Source of the DNA: Escallonia rubra
Taxonomy: Eukaryota > Streptophyta > Magnoliopsida > Escalloniales > Escalloniaceae
NCBI GenBank assembly: GCA_033065855.1
Contig: JAVXUO010002269.1
Coordinates: forward strand, 186,001 to 250,000
Reading direction: 5' to 3'
Length of the DNA stretch: 64,000 bases
How positions within the stretch are numbered: the stretch's first letter is position 1; each line of letters starts with the position of its first letter. The notes under the pieces are model-generated. The model ran no database searches. It saw nothing but the letters and a program-made list of their open reading frames with translations, and was not told the origin of the DNA. Positions 49,046-61,520 of the stretch are shown here, piece after piece. The position numbers and the translations under genes were made by a program.

Positions 49046-51564
49046 CTACAATCGGGTTTTGCCGGCGATGTCAATGACAAAGCGATACTTAACGTCATTT
49101 TTCGCAAGTCGATCAAAGGCTTCGTTAATTTTATCTAGAGTCACGGTCTCGATATCACACGTAATGTTGTGTTTTCCGCACAAGTCCAGCATCTCTTGCG
49201 TCTCTGTAATGCTTCCTGTCATGCTACCCTTTACTGCTCTTTTCCCTGCAGCGACGAGCATTTTCGTCAGACACAAGGTATTTTTGGTTGACATTGAAAT
49301 AGCTCTCGGTCGTTCATGAGAAAGTCTATCTCCCCACCTAAAAGGCTCGCCAGCCAAGCTATATAACTTGTAGCTAAAAGAGTAATTAAGATACAAACAA
49401 GCATTTGTTTTGAGGGTCCAAAATAGACGTTTCTTTGCTTTTATTGCTTTAATCAAGATTGAATGGACACAAAGCGAAGCTTACCAAATATCAAGGGGAA
49501 AGCGGGCAAGTCTACGGGCTTATCTGGTGCACCAACAATCACCAAAGTTCCATTCACTTTGAGCAGCTCCAATATGGGTCCAAGGGAGTGATGGGCCGAC
49601 ACTGTGTCCAGTATAAAGTCCAGACTCCTTTTCCGAGACTTTTGTCACCACAAGATTTTTATAAGGAAACAACCAACCACGGTACTCAGAAGTAAACCCA
49701 GTGGCCATGTTCATGTTATGTAAGCTTTATGCAATAGATTAGTTTAGACAATAATAATAAACTCTGGTCAAAAATCTGAAACAGTCCATCTAACCTGCCA
49801 TTGATCATGTCATTGTTGTGTGAAATAATAAAGGAGTACTTTGATAGGGATGTCGGTTTTTATTAGTTTTGTTTAAGCACCTAAACAACCTATTGATAAA
49901 GATGCTTTGTTGCTTGGGGAAATAGAGTTATTTGGTCAAATATTGGCAAATTAGTATATTTCAGCGCAAGAGCTTAGATTCAGAGCGGGTGTGCAGTGGC
50001 TTATTCTACTTGTCAAAGAGTTTAGATTAGAGTCGTTCCCTGTATGGTACGACGAGACATGTCTTAGTTCGATGATCTGAAATGAATAAGCACTTGTGTC
50101 TGAGTCACGTGTAAGGACACTCGCACAATGTTAACAGAAATGCTTTTACTTCTCAATAAAGTAAGGCCAATTTAACTTATACTAATCCAAATCTTGAACT
50201 GAATTTCCAACTTCTAAGTACTGGCTCGTGATTTATGAATTAGGTGAAGAAAAATGTAATTCTGACTAATCAAAATGAGGGTCAGAAAACAAGGAAAAGG
50301 GTTGCTCAAACCTGCAATTGTTCGATGCTGGTGCTAATTATGAAATCATCCGCACCCAAACGCTCTCTGGCCTCCTTTTCTTTGGACGGGGAAGTGCTGA
50401 TTACAGTAACATGGTGGCCAAATGCCTTTCCGAATTTAACAGCAACATGTCCAAGACCTCCCAAACCAACTATCCCTATCTTCTTCCTGCTTGGTGAGTG
50501 TATCAAGTTGTTGTCTTTCATGGGGCTGAACACCGTTATTCCAGCACACAGTAGCGGTGCTGCTGCATCCATTGGTAGGTTTTCCGGCATGTGCACTACA
50601 AATCTTTATCACAAGTGTCCCAAATTAGTTAGTATGAGGAACAAATATGCTCAGTGTACCATATTTATGTACCATATACTTGTGCACAAGATGTATACAG
50701 TGGTTGAACCACACAAATTAGGCGACTGCACCATACAACCATCGACTGCATATGTCCGGAGCATGAATTATAAGTGACGATATACTACAAAAGTAGAGCT
50801 AAACTTGGGTATGATTGTAGTGTATGCATTACCGATGATCTGCAATGATCATGTTTGAATAGCCGCCATAGGTGATGCTACCATCCCAGAAAATGCCATT
50901 GTAGGTAAGTTGAATCTGGTCGCAGTAGTTCTCTTGGGAATCCTTGCAGAACTCACACTCTAAACAAGATGCTGCCAAGCACCCCACCCCTACCTTATCC
51001 CCGGTCTTGAAATTGGTCACGTTGCTTCCCACCTTTGTGATCAATCCGGTGATTTCATGGCTGTGTATGACACAAATTAATCTGTCAAGCTATCATGCCT
51101 TTTTGAGCTCCATAGCTCGTCAATATGAGAAATGCAAGACTACATGAAACTGTAAACTCGGACGTTGTTACAAAGTACGGAGTAATCAGTGAGAAAGGGA
51201 ACTTGAACTAGCTGTACATACCCGGGGACAACAGGGTACATGGTGATACCCCAGTCGTTCTTGGCGAAGTGGATATCAGTGTGACACATTCCACAGTATA
51301 AGATTTTGATGGTCACATCGTTGATGCCATTTTCTCTAATTTATCAGGAACAAAAACAAATCATGCGAGAGTGATTGACCAGGATGACAGGAAAGATGAA
51401 TTAACCCACATTTTGAGCTGGAGACCGCGCAGTTATCTGTGAAAATAATTGAAAATCCGTGCAGCATACCTTCGTTTGAATGTATAAGGGGTAAGAGTGC
51501 CGGCGGAATCATGAGCTGCCCAGCCGGAAGCAGTCTGAGTGTGATTGGGAGTTGTTTGGGCCAT
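49046..51564 (-). CDS. Cinnamyl alcohol dehydrogenase-like zinc reductase, copy 1, 6 exons
   Basis: Exons on the minus strand: 51564-51470, 51335-51222, 51060-50833, 50603-50312, 49638-49485 and 49245-49046, giving 360 residues. It is a medium-chain NADP-dependent alcohol dehydrogenase: catalytic zinc ligands CGMCHTD (Cys46) and GHE (His71, Glu72), LLCAG (Cys165), structural zinc cysteines in [17 protein letters not shown], and the cofactor loop [17 protein letters not shown] followed by VIST. Sequence type is the CAD6-8 / mannitol dehydrogenase / 8-hydroxygeraniol dehydrogenase clade, so the substrate cannot be named. Exon 4 begins at an AG eleven bases before a second AG; only the first keeps the frame (FVVHMPENLP). 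A TATA-like tatataat lies near 51630. Plus-strand frames across the exons are shadows. Confidence 0.93.
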
Positions 51565-53842
51565 GAGTGAGTGTGTGACTGTGTGTAATTAGAGAGAGAG
51601 AGAGAGAACATACAATGAAGGCAAAAATTATATAGAGCAGCGTGCTTGTAATTTATTTTGGAGTTGTTAAACATGTTTTAAATAGTTGAAATAGATTTGT
51701 GTATTGTTTGACCAAAAAGAAAGTGTTTTGAAAACCCCCACATTTGGGTTCGTTTGACAATTTTTTTTTTTTTTATTTTCAGTTTTTAAAGAACAGTTTA
51801 ATTTTTTTTTTTTACAAAAACAAATGGGTGTTTGATAACCCTTTTTTTTGAGTTTTTTTTTTTTGTGTTTGGTAACCCTTTTTTTTTTTTTTTAGTGGTT
51901 TGCGGTGGCGGTGGTGGGGCATAGCGGTGGTCGACGGTGGTGGTGGTGGTGGCTGCCGGCAGTCACCGGCGGTGGTCGCCTGAGGTGGCTGCCGGCGGTG
52001 GGAGGGTGGTGGTGGTGGTTTCAAAAAAAAAAACCAGTTTTTGGACTTTTTTTTTTACTCTTCAGTTTAAAAACTGATTTTTTAAATTGGAGAAGGAAAA
52101 AAAAATGGTTACCAAACGCACTTTTTTTTTCCAATTTTCAAAATTTTAAAAAAAAATTGGAAAAAAAAACCAAGTCAAACGTGGCCTTAATGTTTCTAAT
52201 TTTAAACACTTCAAAAAATATAGGTTTGAACAAGAAAAGTATTAGATTATCTCGCATTATTTATGAGAGGATATTGAATGTCATTCTACGAACCGTTAAT
52301 CTCTAATTCATGTATCCAGGAAAAAGAAAGAAAGGAGATAAGTGAGAGTTATTCGTAAATATTTTTATTTTGAGTCCTTACACTTCTTTCAAATTTAATT
52401 GTTGCTGAGTTGAATTTTTTCACTTGTCCTTCCTATAAATATGTAGCGAAGATACGATTACAGAAATTAAAAGAGTAAGAATTAACCATAATATTTAAAA
52501 GTTGCTTATAAAATATGAAAAATCTTGCAGGTGTTGATTAATAACAGAAATTATATATTTAATAGCTTTTTATTAATCATTTTGTCGCATTAAAAGCGCT
52601 TTCAACAGTTTTTACCCGAGCTACTCAATGTGTATATATCTGTGAAAACTGTTCTTAACAATGATTTCTATTTCATTTTAAAAACTAGTTTTAAAGTCAA
52701 TTCAAAACGGCTCCCAAGAATAGTTGGTACCAGTGGAGCGTCAGAAAAATATTTTGTTGCAGTAGTATCATAACATTCTTGTAGCTTTCAACTATTAGTT
52801 GGTCAGCTTTCCAGCATGGTTTTTATTTCTTTTTTTCTGTACATTAATATAATATGAAGTAATATTATATGGTCAATTACAGCTTCAAGTATGTCTGGGA
52901 ATCTCGTCATTGTGGGTCAGGATCCAAATTATATACAAAGTTACCTGTAATTGACAATGGCTAACTATATACATTAAGCATATGATTGAACTTTGATTTA
53001 GAGGGCCTTTCTTTGCCCTTAAAAGAGCATCATCGTTGTCTCTCGGTGCGTTTCACAAGTCGCGAGTTGATAGTAATATCATATATACACTAAAGAGAAA
53101 TTTTTTCTTTTTTTCGTGAGTTTATTAAGTTGAAAGGTTGAATTACTCGCTAAACTTGTAATCTTAGTAAGTATTCATGAAATTTGTTTCGCTTTCTTCG
53201 ATCTATATGCAAAGTCGAAGCATATTTGCTACGAAACATGTATTGCCTCCCTCAATTAAGCTTTAATGATAGCATCCAAGATTAGCATCCCGAATTAGTT
53301 GTTACCTTGAATGTATTCCAAGATTTCTTACGCTTTTGTACTGAAAATGTGATTTGTTAACGTTTTGGCGACAAACAAGAAGGTGAATTAGCATATCGGG
53401 GTTGAAAATAACCTATTTCTTTACTATATTATTATTAATTGATATAGTTGTTTGGCGTGAAGTACAATTTTTTTATATGGATTTGCATTTGCTTGAATGT
53501 ACATTACTTATAAAATTTAGATAAATAGTTTGACATGGAAAAAAAAATATTTGTAACACTCTTTGGCCCCACTAAATAAATGGCACGAGGTCTGCCTGCC
53601 TTTGCGAGTAGCGAATTGTTTTACTACTTACTATGCCATGTTCAAAACCACATAAGCAGTAAAAATAATGGAATACAAATCGTTAGCATTGCATGGCTAT
53701 GTTCTCCTCTAATCTCTTGCATGCCGAAAGCTAGAGTCCAGCGGAAAAGTTCCATAAATATCAAATGATCAAGAGAGCAGACAGCAAAAAACGGAATGAA
53801 AGTTGGACAAATGGTTGTGGAATGCCCGAGCTCTGGGTTTAT
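51565..53842. other. Spacer between the CAD-like pair
   Basis: Contains the promoter of copy 1 (a GA run at about 51590), MITE-like copy 4 (51744-52189), and AT-rich DNA with no gene up to the 3' end of copy 2. Confidence 0.65.
51744..52189 (+). mobile_element. MITE-like element with GC-rich core, copy 4
   Basis: Nearly collinear with copy 1: gggttcgtttgacaat start, gtgtttgataaccc, gcggtggcggtgg core, ccagtttttgga, gtttaaaaactgatttttt, and an end at gtcaaacgtggcctt. It sits about 200 bases upstream of CAD-like copy 1. Confidence 0.75.
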
Positions 53843-54054
53843 CTAAAGACTGGATGATTTGCCCGCAATGTCAATAACGAAGCGGTACTTAATGTCGTTC
53901 TTCTTAAGCCGATCAAGGGCATCGTTAATTTTATCCGGTGTCACTATCTCGATGTCACAGGTAATGTTGTGCTTCCCGCACAAGTCCATCATCTCTTGCG
54001 TCTCTTTCATGCTTCCCGTCATGCTACCCTTTACCGCTCTTTTTCCTGCATCAA

Positions 54055-54095
<41 letters not shown>

Positions 54096-57000
54096 CAAAA
54101 TATTGTTGGAATAAAGTTTATATTTTAGTGCTTGGAAAATTTGAAGCTTACCGAATATTAAAGGGAAAGAGGGCAGGGCTATGGGCTTATCCGGTGCACC
54201 CACTATCACTAAAGTCCCGTTCACTTTGAGCAGCTCCAACGTGGGCCCAAGGGAGTGATGGGCCGATACTGTGTCCAAAATAAAGTCCAGCGTCCGTTTC
54301 CGTGACTATACAGTACACGAGAACAAATTTTCATGTTAAAATAACCAATTAATGACCGGAATTAGTGAAAAAGCTGCATAAAAAATCATGACAAATACGT
54401 CATGATCACGAGTAAGGATAATCTGTTGTACATCATTTCTACCGTAGCAGTTTTGGTATCATAAAAATTATTTTGTCGCTGTTGTTAAAATTTATATCTA
54501 TGTTGTTAAATATATTTAATGGTATTTTTCTATTACACCATATGTATTTTACAGGAGACCAACCTAGTCCAATGATGATAGACTTTGGAATTGCAAATTT
54601 TAAGCGCATATTGGATGAAGAATTCTTGCAAAGATCAATGTTAAGCAACTTTTGCAGTCGGGTAATGTATAACCCTAACACAAAAAGAGTTGGAGAGTGC
54701 AGAAGCACATTTACGAAGAAAAAAAATTTGGTTGCTCTCCGGGTTAAAGGAATATTCTTCATATCCCTCTCTCCCCCTCCCCCTCCCCCAAATATAGCGA
54801 CAATTAATAGTCACTAATGTTTCAAGTGACTTTTATTTAGTGACTCTAAAAAAATGCTACTAAGAATTGTTACTGAAAGTGTTAACAGAAAAGTCACTAG
54901 AAACATTTGCCGACTATTACTTGTTACTATATATGGAGTTGGAGGAAGATTCTTACAACCATCCCTCCAACCCGGATAACAATCCAAATTTGTTCATTAC
55001 AAAGTCTGTCGATTGCCAACCGATCCGTGAGAGAACGATATACAACTTATAAATTAGGAGTATCTGAGTATATGAGACATGGGTTTCTTGTAAGCGTAAC
55101 AAACCTGCATTTGTCCAGCATCGGTGCTGACTACGAAATCATCTGCCCCCAAGCGTTCTCTGGCCTCCTTTTCTTTCGACGGAGAGGTGCTGATTACGGT
55201 GACATGGTGGCCAAATGCCTTCCCGAATTTGACGGCGACGTGCCCGAGACCTCCCAGTCCGACCACCCCAATGTTTTTCTTTGGTGACTCAAACAAGTTG
55301 TGGTCTTTCATGGGACAATACACTGTTACTCCTGCACACAACAATGGGGCTGCTGCATCCATCGGCAAGTTTTCCGGTACAAACACTACGTATCTTCACC
55401 CGGAAATGCCATACATTAGTATCTTGAACATGTTTAGAACCTTTTTTTTTTTTTTTGGGTCAAACGGGAACTACATTAATTAAACCACAAAAGTACAACC
55501 TAAAGGCGCACAAACAAACGTCTGGCCCTGGAAATAGCGTACCAAAGGTACAACAAAAAGAGCACAAGGTTAGACTTGACCCTGGAACTGAAAGTGGCCA
55601 ACATGGCCTTGCAAGAAAACATAAGGGATAAGTATTACCACTGTTGGATTTACAAAATCCAGATCAAATGGTAACGGGGTGGAAGAGATGTAGCGGGACA
55701 TCAATTCCAAGGGCCGCACGAAATGGCAGTTTAGATTATTGCCGCGGTTTTGGTCGAATCCTAAGGTGGAACGAGATCTCAAGGCCGGATCTGAAAGATC
55801 CGCTGCTCGAAGAGAGTCGGCTTCATCCATCTCAAATAGATCCTTTATCTTCAATCCACAAACCCTCCAAATCAGACCCACGTCATGTTTAGAACCTTAT
55901 TCAGGAGTAAACTCGACAAACAATAATCTTCAACTAGGCTACTGTATTGTTTGGCTTCATTTGCAAAACAGTTCCAAACTTCCAATGTCCCAGTATTTTT
56001 AAACAACAAAAGAGAGATAATTGTCCCAAGTTTGAAGCAAGGTTACTATAAGTTGATGACCAGCACGAAACACAGTCACGCCTTACACCTAATCCAAAAA
56101 TTGAATGGGAAAAATGAAGCAAAATTGTTCATGTGACAAGTGAGCGTACCGAAATTTGTATCTCAATAAGTCAATGTGATGTGGCTCACTGTGATCAAAT
56201 TAATGTCATGAGTGAACTTCAGGACCAAAGATTTCAACTCCGAGTATTCCACTTTTAAGCCCAATTAAGTAGGATCTACTGTTGAACTGCTACTCCTAAA
56301 AATTAAAGGACAATGACAAGGGCATGGGCGTTACCGCTGATCTGCAACGAGCATTTTGGAGTAGCCACCGTAGGTGATGCTGCCATCCCAGAAAATGCCA
56401 TTGTATGTGAACTGAATCTGGTCGCAGTAATTCTCCTGCGAGTCCTTGCAGAACTCACACTCCAAACACGATGCTGCCAAGCACCCCACTCCTACCTTGT
56501 CCCCTATTTTGAACTTGGTCACGTTACTTCCCACCTTCGTGATCAATCCAGTAATTTCATGCCTATACAAACACCCATGTCATTACATAGAAAACTTTTG
56601 CTTATATACGTGAGCAGGGATACTTTTGCATCTTTGTATGCAGTTTTTGGCATGCTGATCGAGAGCTGATCAATGTTAGCAGATTATGCAATTCAGTGTA
56701 CATGTTTGTCGCTAATACATTTTTAGCGGCAAAAGAGTGCAAAAATTGTGCAGTCAAATATGGCAAGCGATAAGTAGATTTGCAAGTGTACCCGGGCACA
56801 ACAGGATACATGGTGATACCCCATTCATTTTTGACATGGTGGATATCGGTGTGGCACATCCCACAGTACAAGATCTCAATCGTCACGTCATTGATGCCAT
56901 TTTCTCTGATTTATAGTCAAACAATTAAGAGTGGTAATTAGTACATTTCAGATGAACCTCATGGATGAAAAACCTGGAAATGCGTTTGAAATTAGAACGA

Positions 57001-57101
57001 GTATACCTTCGTTTAAAGGTATAAGGGGTGATAACACCGGACGAGTCGTGAGCTGCCCAGCCGGAAACTGTCTGTGTGTGATTCGGAGTTGTTTGAGCCA
57101 T
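53843..57101 (-). CDS. Cinnamyl alcohol dehydrogenase-like zinc reductase, copy 2, 6 exons
   Basis: Minus-strand exons: 57101-57007, 56905-56792, 56562-56335, 55393-55105, 54305-54152 and 54045-53843, giving 360 residues. All motifs of copy 1 are present: Cys46, His71-Glu72, structural Cys102, 105, 108 and 116, Cys165, GLGGLG at 191-196, and Ser214 in VIST, which favours NADPH. Exons 1, 2, 3 and 5 have the same lengths as in copy 1; exon 4 is one codon shorter and exon 6 one codon longer. Both proteins start [11 protein letters not shown], so this is a tandem duplication. The third intron contains a poly(A) retroposon in the gene's own orientation, and the fifth carries a TA microsatellite. 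Substrate not predictable beyond aromatic or terpenoid aldehyde or alcohol. Confidence 0.93.
54059..54092. repeat. AT microsatellite in CAD-like copy 2 intron 5
   Basis: Seventeen AT units starting 14 bases into the intron-side sequence next to the exon 6 acceptor (minus strand). It takes the place where a pyrimidine tract would normally be. Confidence 0.95.
55444..55883 (-). mobile_element. Poly(A) retroposon in CAD-like copy 2 intron 3
   Basis: Direct copies of catgtttagaacctt at 55429-55443 and 55884-55898 bound an insert that begins with a T run on the plus strand, so its poly(A) tail is on the minus strand. Next to the tail the minus strand reads taatgtagttcccgtttgac, a typical 3' end of plant L1-type LINEs. 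The 440-base insert has no reverse transcriptase, so it is a truncated or non-autonomous copy. A frame of about 100 codons on its minus strand matches nothing I recognise. Confidence 0.85.
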
Positions 57102-57332
57102 GAGAAACAGAGAGCAAAGTGGTTGTCAGGACTGCGAGCCTCTTCATAGTTCATATATACATGGCTAAGCTATCTGCACATGTGGTGAATTAAGTGATGT
57201 GGGGTTCTATCTCTTAAAAGTCGTAACTGTTGGAGCTCTTTCCTTATAGGTTGGCATGGTACCCATAATGTCTGTGGTTGGCAGAATCGGTTGTCTACAA
57301 TTTATGGCTAACTAATTGGTGGTTGTCACTTG

Positions 57333-57568
57333 TTTTTTTTTTTTTTTCTTCTTAAAAAAAGGCTGGACCGTAAGGCTCTAATCCAACCGGCAGGGAGTAT
57401 TGCGTCTCGGGAACCTATAAGGCCACCACATACATCTGAGCCCCCGATTCCCGCACCTGTGTCGGGGCCGAAGTGCACAAGGACCCGTGTGTGGAGCACA
57501 AGCAGAGCGAGGACGTAAGTTTGCCACCAACAAGTGCGGCAGACAGGATTCGAACCCAAGTGGAAAAT
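57333..57568 (-). mobile_element. Probable SINE-like retroposon with B box
   Basis: On the minus strand an exact polymerase III B box, GGTTCGAATCC (plus strand 57546-57556), is followed about 200 bases later by an A-rich tail (plus-strand T run 57331-57347). Possible flanks ttgtcacttgt and ttgtacttgt would be a target duplication with one base of difference. No A box is evident, so the left part may be missing. Confidence 0.45.
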
Positions 57569-58817
57569 TGTACTTGTGTGCATGCAAGTTTATGTGTAAG
57601 TAATGGTACGGGCGAACAAACTTTGACTCCTACTCCGGTTGTAGGGAATTTTTTTTTGCTCCCGACGGAGTAGCATAAGAAACCTGCTACCCCCCTACGT
57701 GGCAGCCTCTCATTCGTCCATCTATCTGGCAAACATGCTCCTCGCACATGACAATCCTCCTGCACTTTACGGCCTTCTGCCGTCATTCTTCCTCCTGGAA
57801 TTTTGGCTGATTGGAGCTGATTTATGGGAGAGACTTCTATCAGGCCTCTCTCTCTTCTTTTCCTATCTTCTTCCTCCCCGAACACTCCCAAATCTTCTGG
57901 TGTGGAACGATCTTCAGCCGTGGATTTTTCTCTTGTTCATCATCTTCACTTCTCCGCCTTACGGCACCGTCACAGCTCTACAAGAAGCCAATGGGTTTGC
58001 TTCTGCCAAATGCCAATATGGCACAATTGATTCTGCATTCCACCAAATAATCATGGACCATTACTTGAATTAGTATAGAGATTCCACACTCGTCATTTCA
58101 AAGGCAGAACCGCATGCTTTTCGGAAAGTTTATGGCGAGCTCATCAGCCGTGGAGCAGGTTCACGCCCCTACCCGAGGTAACGCCGGAGGTAATCAACCT
58201 GTCGGCACGGTGAAACTACTGTACCAAATCACGCCCCAGTAACAGGTTACGCCGGAAATACGGCCATCATCAGCTCTCTTTACACGACCATGCCTGTTGC
58301 TGTGTGACTTAATTGCCTAGAAAAGCTATTCCTTGTTTCCATCTCTCAAGCATTGTAGAACAAATAGTACTGGGTGATAACAATCTGCCTAGCCAGGAAG
58401 AAAGGACACATTACCATTGCTCCACCCTAGCGCTCTCATGCTGCGGTCCCTTCTATCCTCCCTGCTTCTGGGTAAAAAACTACCCCTTCTGATGGCAACA
58501 CTTACCAGTTGCAACTTGAGCATATACATGCATCTATGTGTTTTGACCAAACTTGAGCATTATAGTAGCATCTATGTATTTTTTCCCTAGCAGTTATAGG
58601 GAAAAAAAAATACTTAGCAACAAATGATTTTTAATAGCACAATAGCCAATCAAGATCGTGATAATAAACACGGTAGTCGACCCTCATCTACTAAAATATA
58701 ACAACATAGTACTTATTTGTATCCTTTCGAATAGTTACATACACTAATCGATCAAGATCGTTAAGATAAATGTTCTATCAATAACTACTAAATGATACTT
58801 CGTACTATTTTATTTTT

Positions 58818-59940
58818 GAGTTAACTACGTCATTGACCATCGAACTGTAACCTAACCAAAATTTCACTATAGTCACTGAACTTTGATTTGTGTCAAAGTG
58901 ACCACTGGACTCTTCAATTACTCTCAATTAAGTCACTCTGTTAATTTCGGTCTGTTAACAGCCCATGTGCGAGGCACATGACGGTTAAGCAAGGGACAAA
59001 ATTGTCAACTTCCATTTTCTCTTTGCAAAATACCAACCTCCATTTCCTCTGAAGAAATTTCACCTCTTCTTACGACTTTTTCAACTCGCATATACTAGAA
59101 ACATGCGTTAGGAATATACCATTGGGTGGGGAATCCGGATGGAGCTTGTCCCATATCCCATCAACTTGGCATGTTTGACCTTACATCTAATAACTTTCTT
59201 GGTTCTCTATATAATGAACATGTCTATTTGCCGATGAAGGATTGCTTCCGACCCAATTACGTGGACATGTAGGATTGAAATAGATGAAGCACCAGACACT
59301 TAGAATGCTAAACAGAAATTGGACGCAGTACTTTTGAATCGGCAGGGTGGCTGTCGGCGACAGATCTAGTGGCTTTTGGCGGCGGGAGTGTAGTGGCGTT
59401 GGCGTTGCGACGGGCAGTTGGTGGCTGTTCCATGGTGGGCGGGGTGGACCAGTGGTCGTTGTAGTGACGGCGGTTGGTTGATGGCCGTCACTTCATGTCA
59501 ATTGGCGTGGGATTGGCCGGTGATCCACAACTAGTCGGTGACGATGAAAGAGGCGGTGTAGAAAATAGTCCATCGGAATTTGCAAGAGAGGGTGGGGGAA
59601 GAAGTGAAGAGCGGTAAGTGCGAGTGCTTGCGGTGTGGGTTGTGTTTGAGAGAGAGAGAGAGTGGTGCTTGGTTTGAAGTCACAGACATGGAATAAGAAA
59701 GGATAAAGAAGAAGAAGAGGAGGAGGAGGAGGAGGAGGAAGAGAGAGAAAAAGAAATTTATTGAGTGACGAATTTGCCCCTAAATTAAACGACTTAACGG
59801 ACTTAGATTTGACGGACCCTAACAGAGTGAGTTAATTGAGAGCAATTGAAGAGTCCAGTGGTCACTTTGATACAAATCAAAGTTCAGAGACTAAAGTGAA
59901 ATTTGGGTTATAGTTCGATGGTCAATGACGCAGTTAACTC
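58818..59940. mobile_element. Mutator-like element with ~140-bp inverted ends and 9-bp duplication
   Basis: The left end (58818 to about 58960) and right end (about 59800-59940) are inverted copies: gagttaactacgtcattgac against, on the other strand, gagttaactgcgtcattgac, continuing through gaccactggactcttcaatt. Identical 9-base flanks tttattttt lie at 58809-58817 and 59941-59949. The interior has no transposase but carries a GC-rich stretch (59340-59660) unlike its surroundings, perhaps a captured gene fragment, then GA and GAG/GGA runs. Confidence 0.9.
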
Positions 59941-60659
59941 TTTATTTTTTGTTATTAATTAAGCGACTATATTAAGAGCAAACAATTGAAACTACAAAAA
60001 GTTAAGGATGTGAGCAGAGCTTGGGCCTAACAAACCAAAATAGGCCCCAAGTTAGGCCAAAACTAGTGTAATAGGTTCGGCCAGACAACCCCTGGCCGGG
60101 GCCACTAGGCCTGATTATCCGGCCTATCTAGGCCCAAAATTGAGTGCAAATTGCAAAAGGAAATATAAGAACGCCCCTTTTATTTTACTCGAGTGTTAAT
60201 ACTTTGGCACATTTCTTCACAAACTAAGAATTTCATGTCCTAATAATACGTTACGCACGGTTGTAACGCCATAATCTTTAGCGGATAAAACCCTAATGCC
60301 ACCGAGCACTACTTATTACCTATAGAGTGATAGAGAAAAGCATGCAAAAATATAAATTTAGATGATTTTGATATAGATCCAATCCAACGTAAGCTTAAAG
60401 GTGTTGCTGTAATAATAACCATGTGATTGGAACCACCGAACTAAAGGAATTTTATTTCAAATACATATATTTAGTTGTTTGAAACATTAAAAAAGGAATT
60501 AAAAATGAGTTTTATGGAATATGAATGGATTTGTTTCTATAGTTTGAAATCCGAAGAAAGATTGACAGGTTTTTGTAAGATTGGGATTTACTTGAATAAA
60601 GAGTAGTTATTATCATATCTCATACTTTCCTGTATCTCTACGGCCAATGAACTTAATAG

Positions 60660-61520
60660 TATCGTCTTCATCACCGTTGTCGCCGCACAACCTTTATTGC
60701 CACCACCGCAATTGCCAATGTAACGATTATAGCCACACTACCACCACTGGACAATTATACCCATCATCATTGGATTATTACACCCATGGCAACCGCCACA
60801 TTATTGTCGTCGCCACACGATACGACACCACCATTGCACAATGTTGCTTCCTAATTCATTGTCACAGCCACCATCATCGCTAGTAAATAGCCAACATTGC
60901 TGTTACGACCACACTAGGGCCATCACCACCAACATCATTATCATCGATGTTGCCACCATCGATATTGTCGCTACCATTACCGCTAGTGCGATTGTATCAA
61001 CCACGTCACATTGAACATGACTTTCGTCAACACTGACACCGTCTTTATTGCCTCCACCATGAAAATTATCACCAACATATCAACATCGCTTTCTGGATAC
61101 CGCCACCACCACCCTCGTTATGATCACTAGACCTCCCCACTACCATTGATGGCACGCCACCACCATTGTCGACACTATAACACCACCACCACCACCATTG
61201 CCGACAATATAACACCACCACCACCACTTATGACATCAACACCACCACCACCACCACCACCACCATCCTGTTGTCATCGCCGTCACTTATGTCATCAAAT
61301 TACCACTAGTGAAGCCCTGGTGCCCTGGGCACCACTACTAATAGTACCATCACTAGACCACAACACCACCACCATGGTCGTCAATGCAACTACTGTCATT
61401 GTGCCACCATTCCTACCACTAGTTTAACCTCAATACTACCACCGTTACCATTGCTTGGCCACCCCCAGTACTTTCACTGTTAGTGCCGCTACACCACCAC
61501 TTACACTGCGTCTATTCGCA
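60660..61520 (+). repeat. ACC/CAT-rich low-complexity block
   Basis: About 860 bases dominated by accacc, atcacc and catt-type triplets, with the strongest purity at 61150-61265. The strand is strongly A+C-rich. The frames it creates are His/Thr/Pro-rich artefacts. Confidence 0.85.

Noticed and set aside
50244-50777. 177-codon plus-strand frame
   Set aside because: It is antisense to exon 4 of CAD-like copy 1, whose protein is clearly recognisable; the same holds for the plus-strand frame at 55124-55483.
57546-57556. tRNA gene suggested by an exact GGTTCGAATCC
   Set aside because: No acceptor stem, A box or anticodon arm can be built around it; a retroposon B box is more likely.
57699-58073. 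124-codon hydrophobic frame
   Set aside because: All three plus-strand frames are open here and none shows a recognisable family, splice context or codon pattern; left unassigned.
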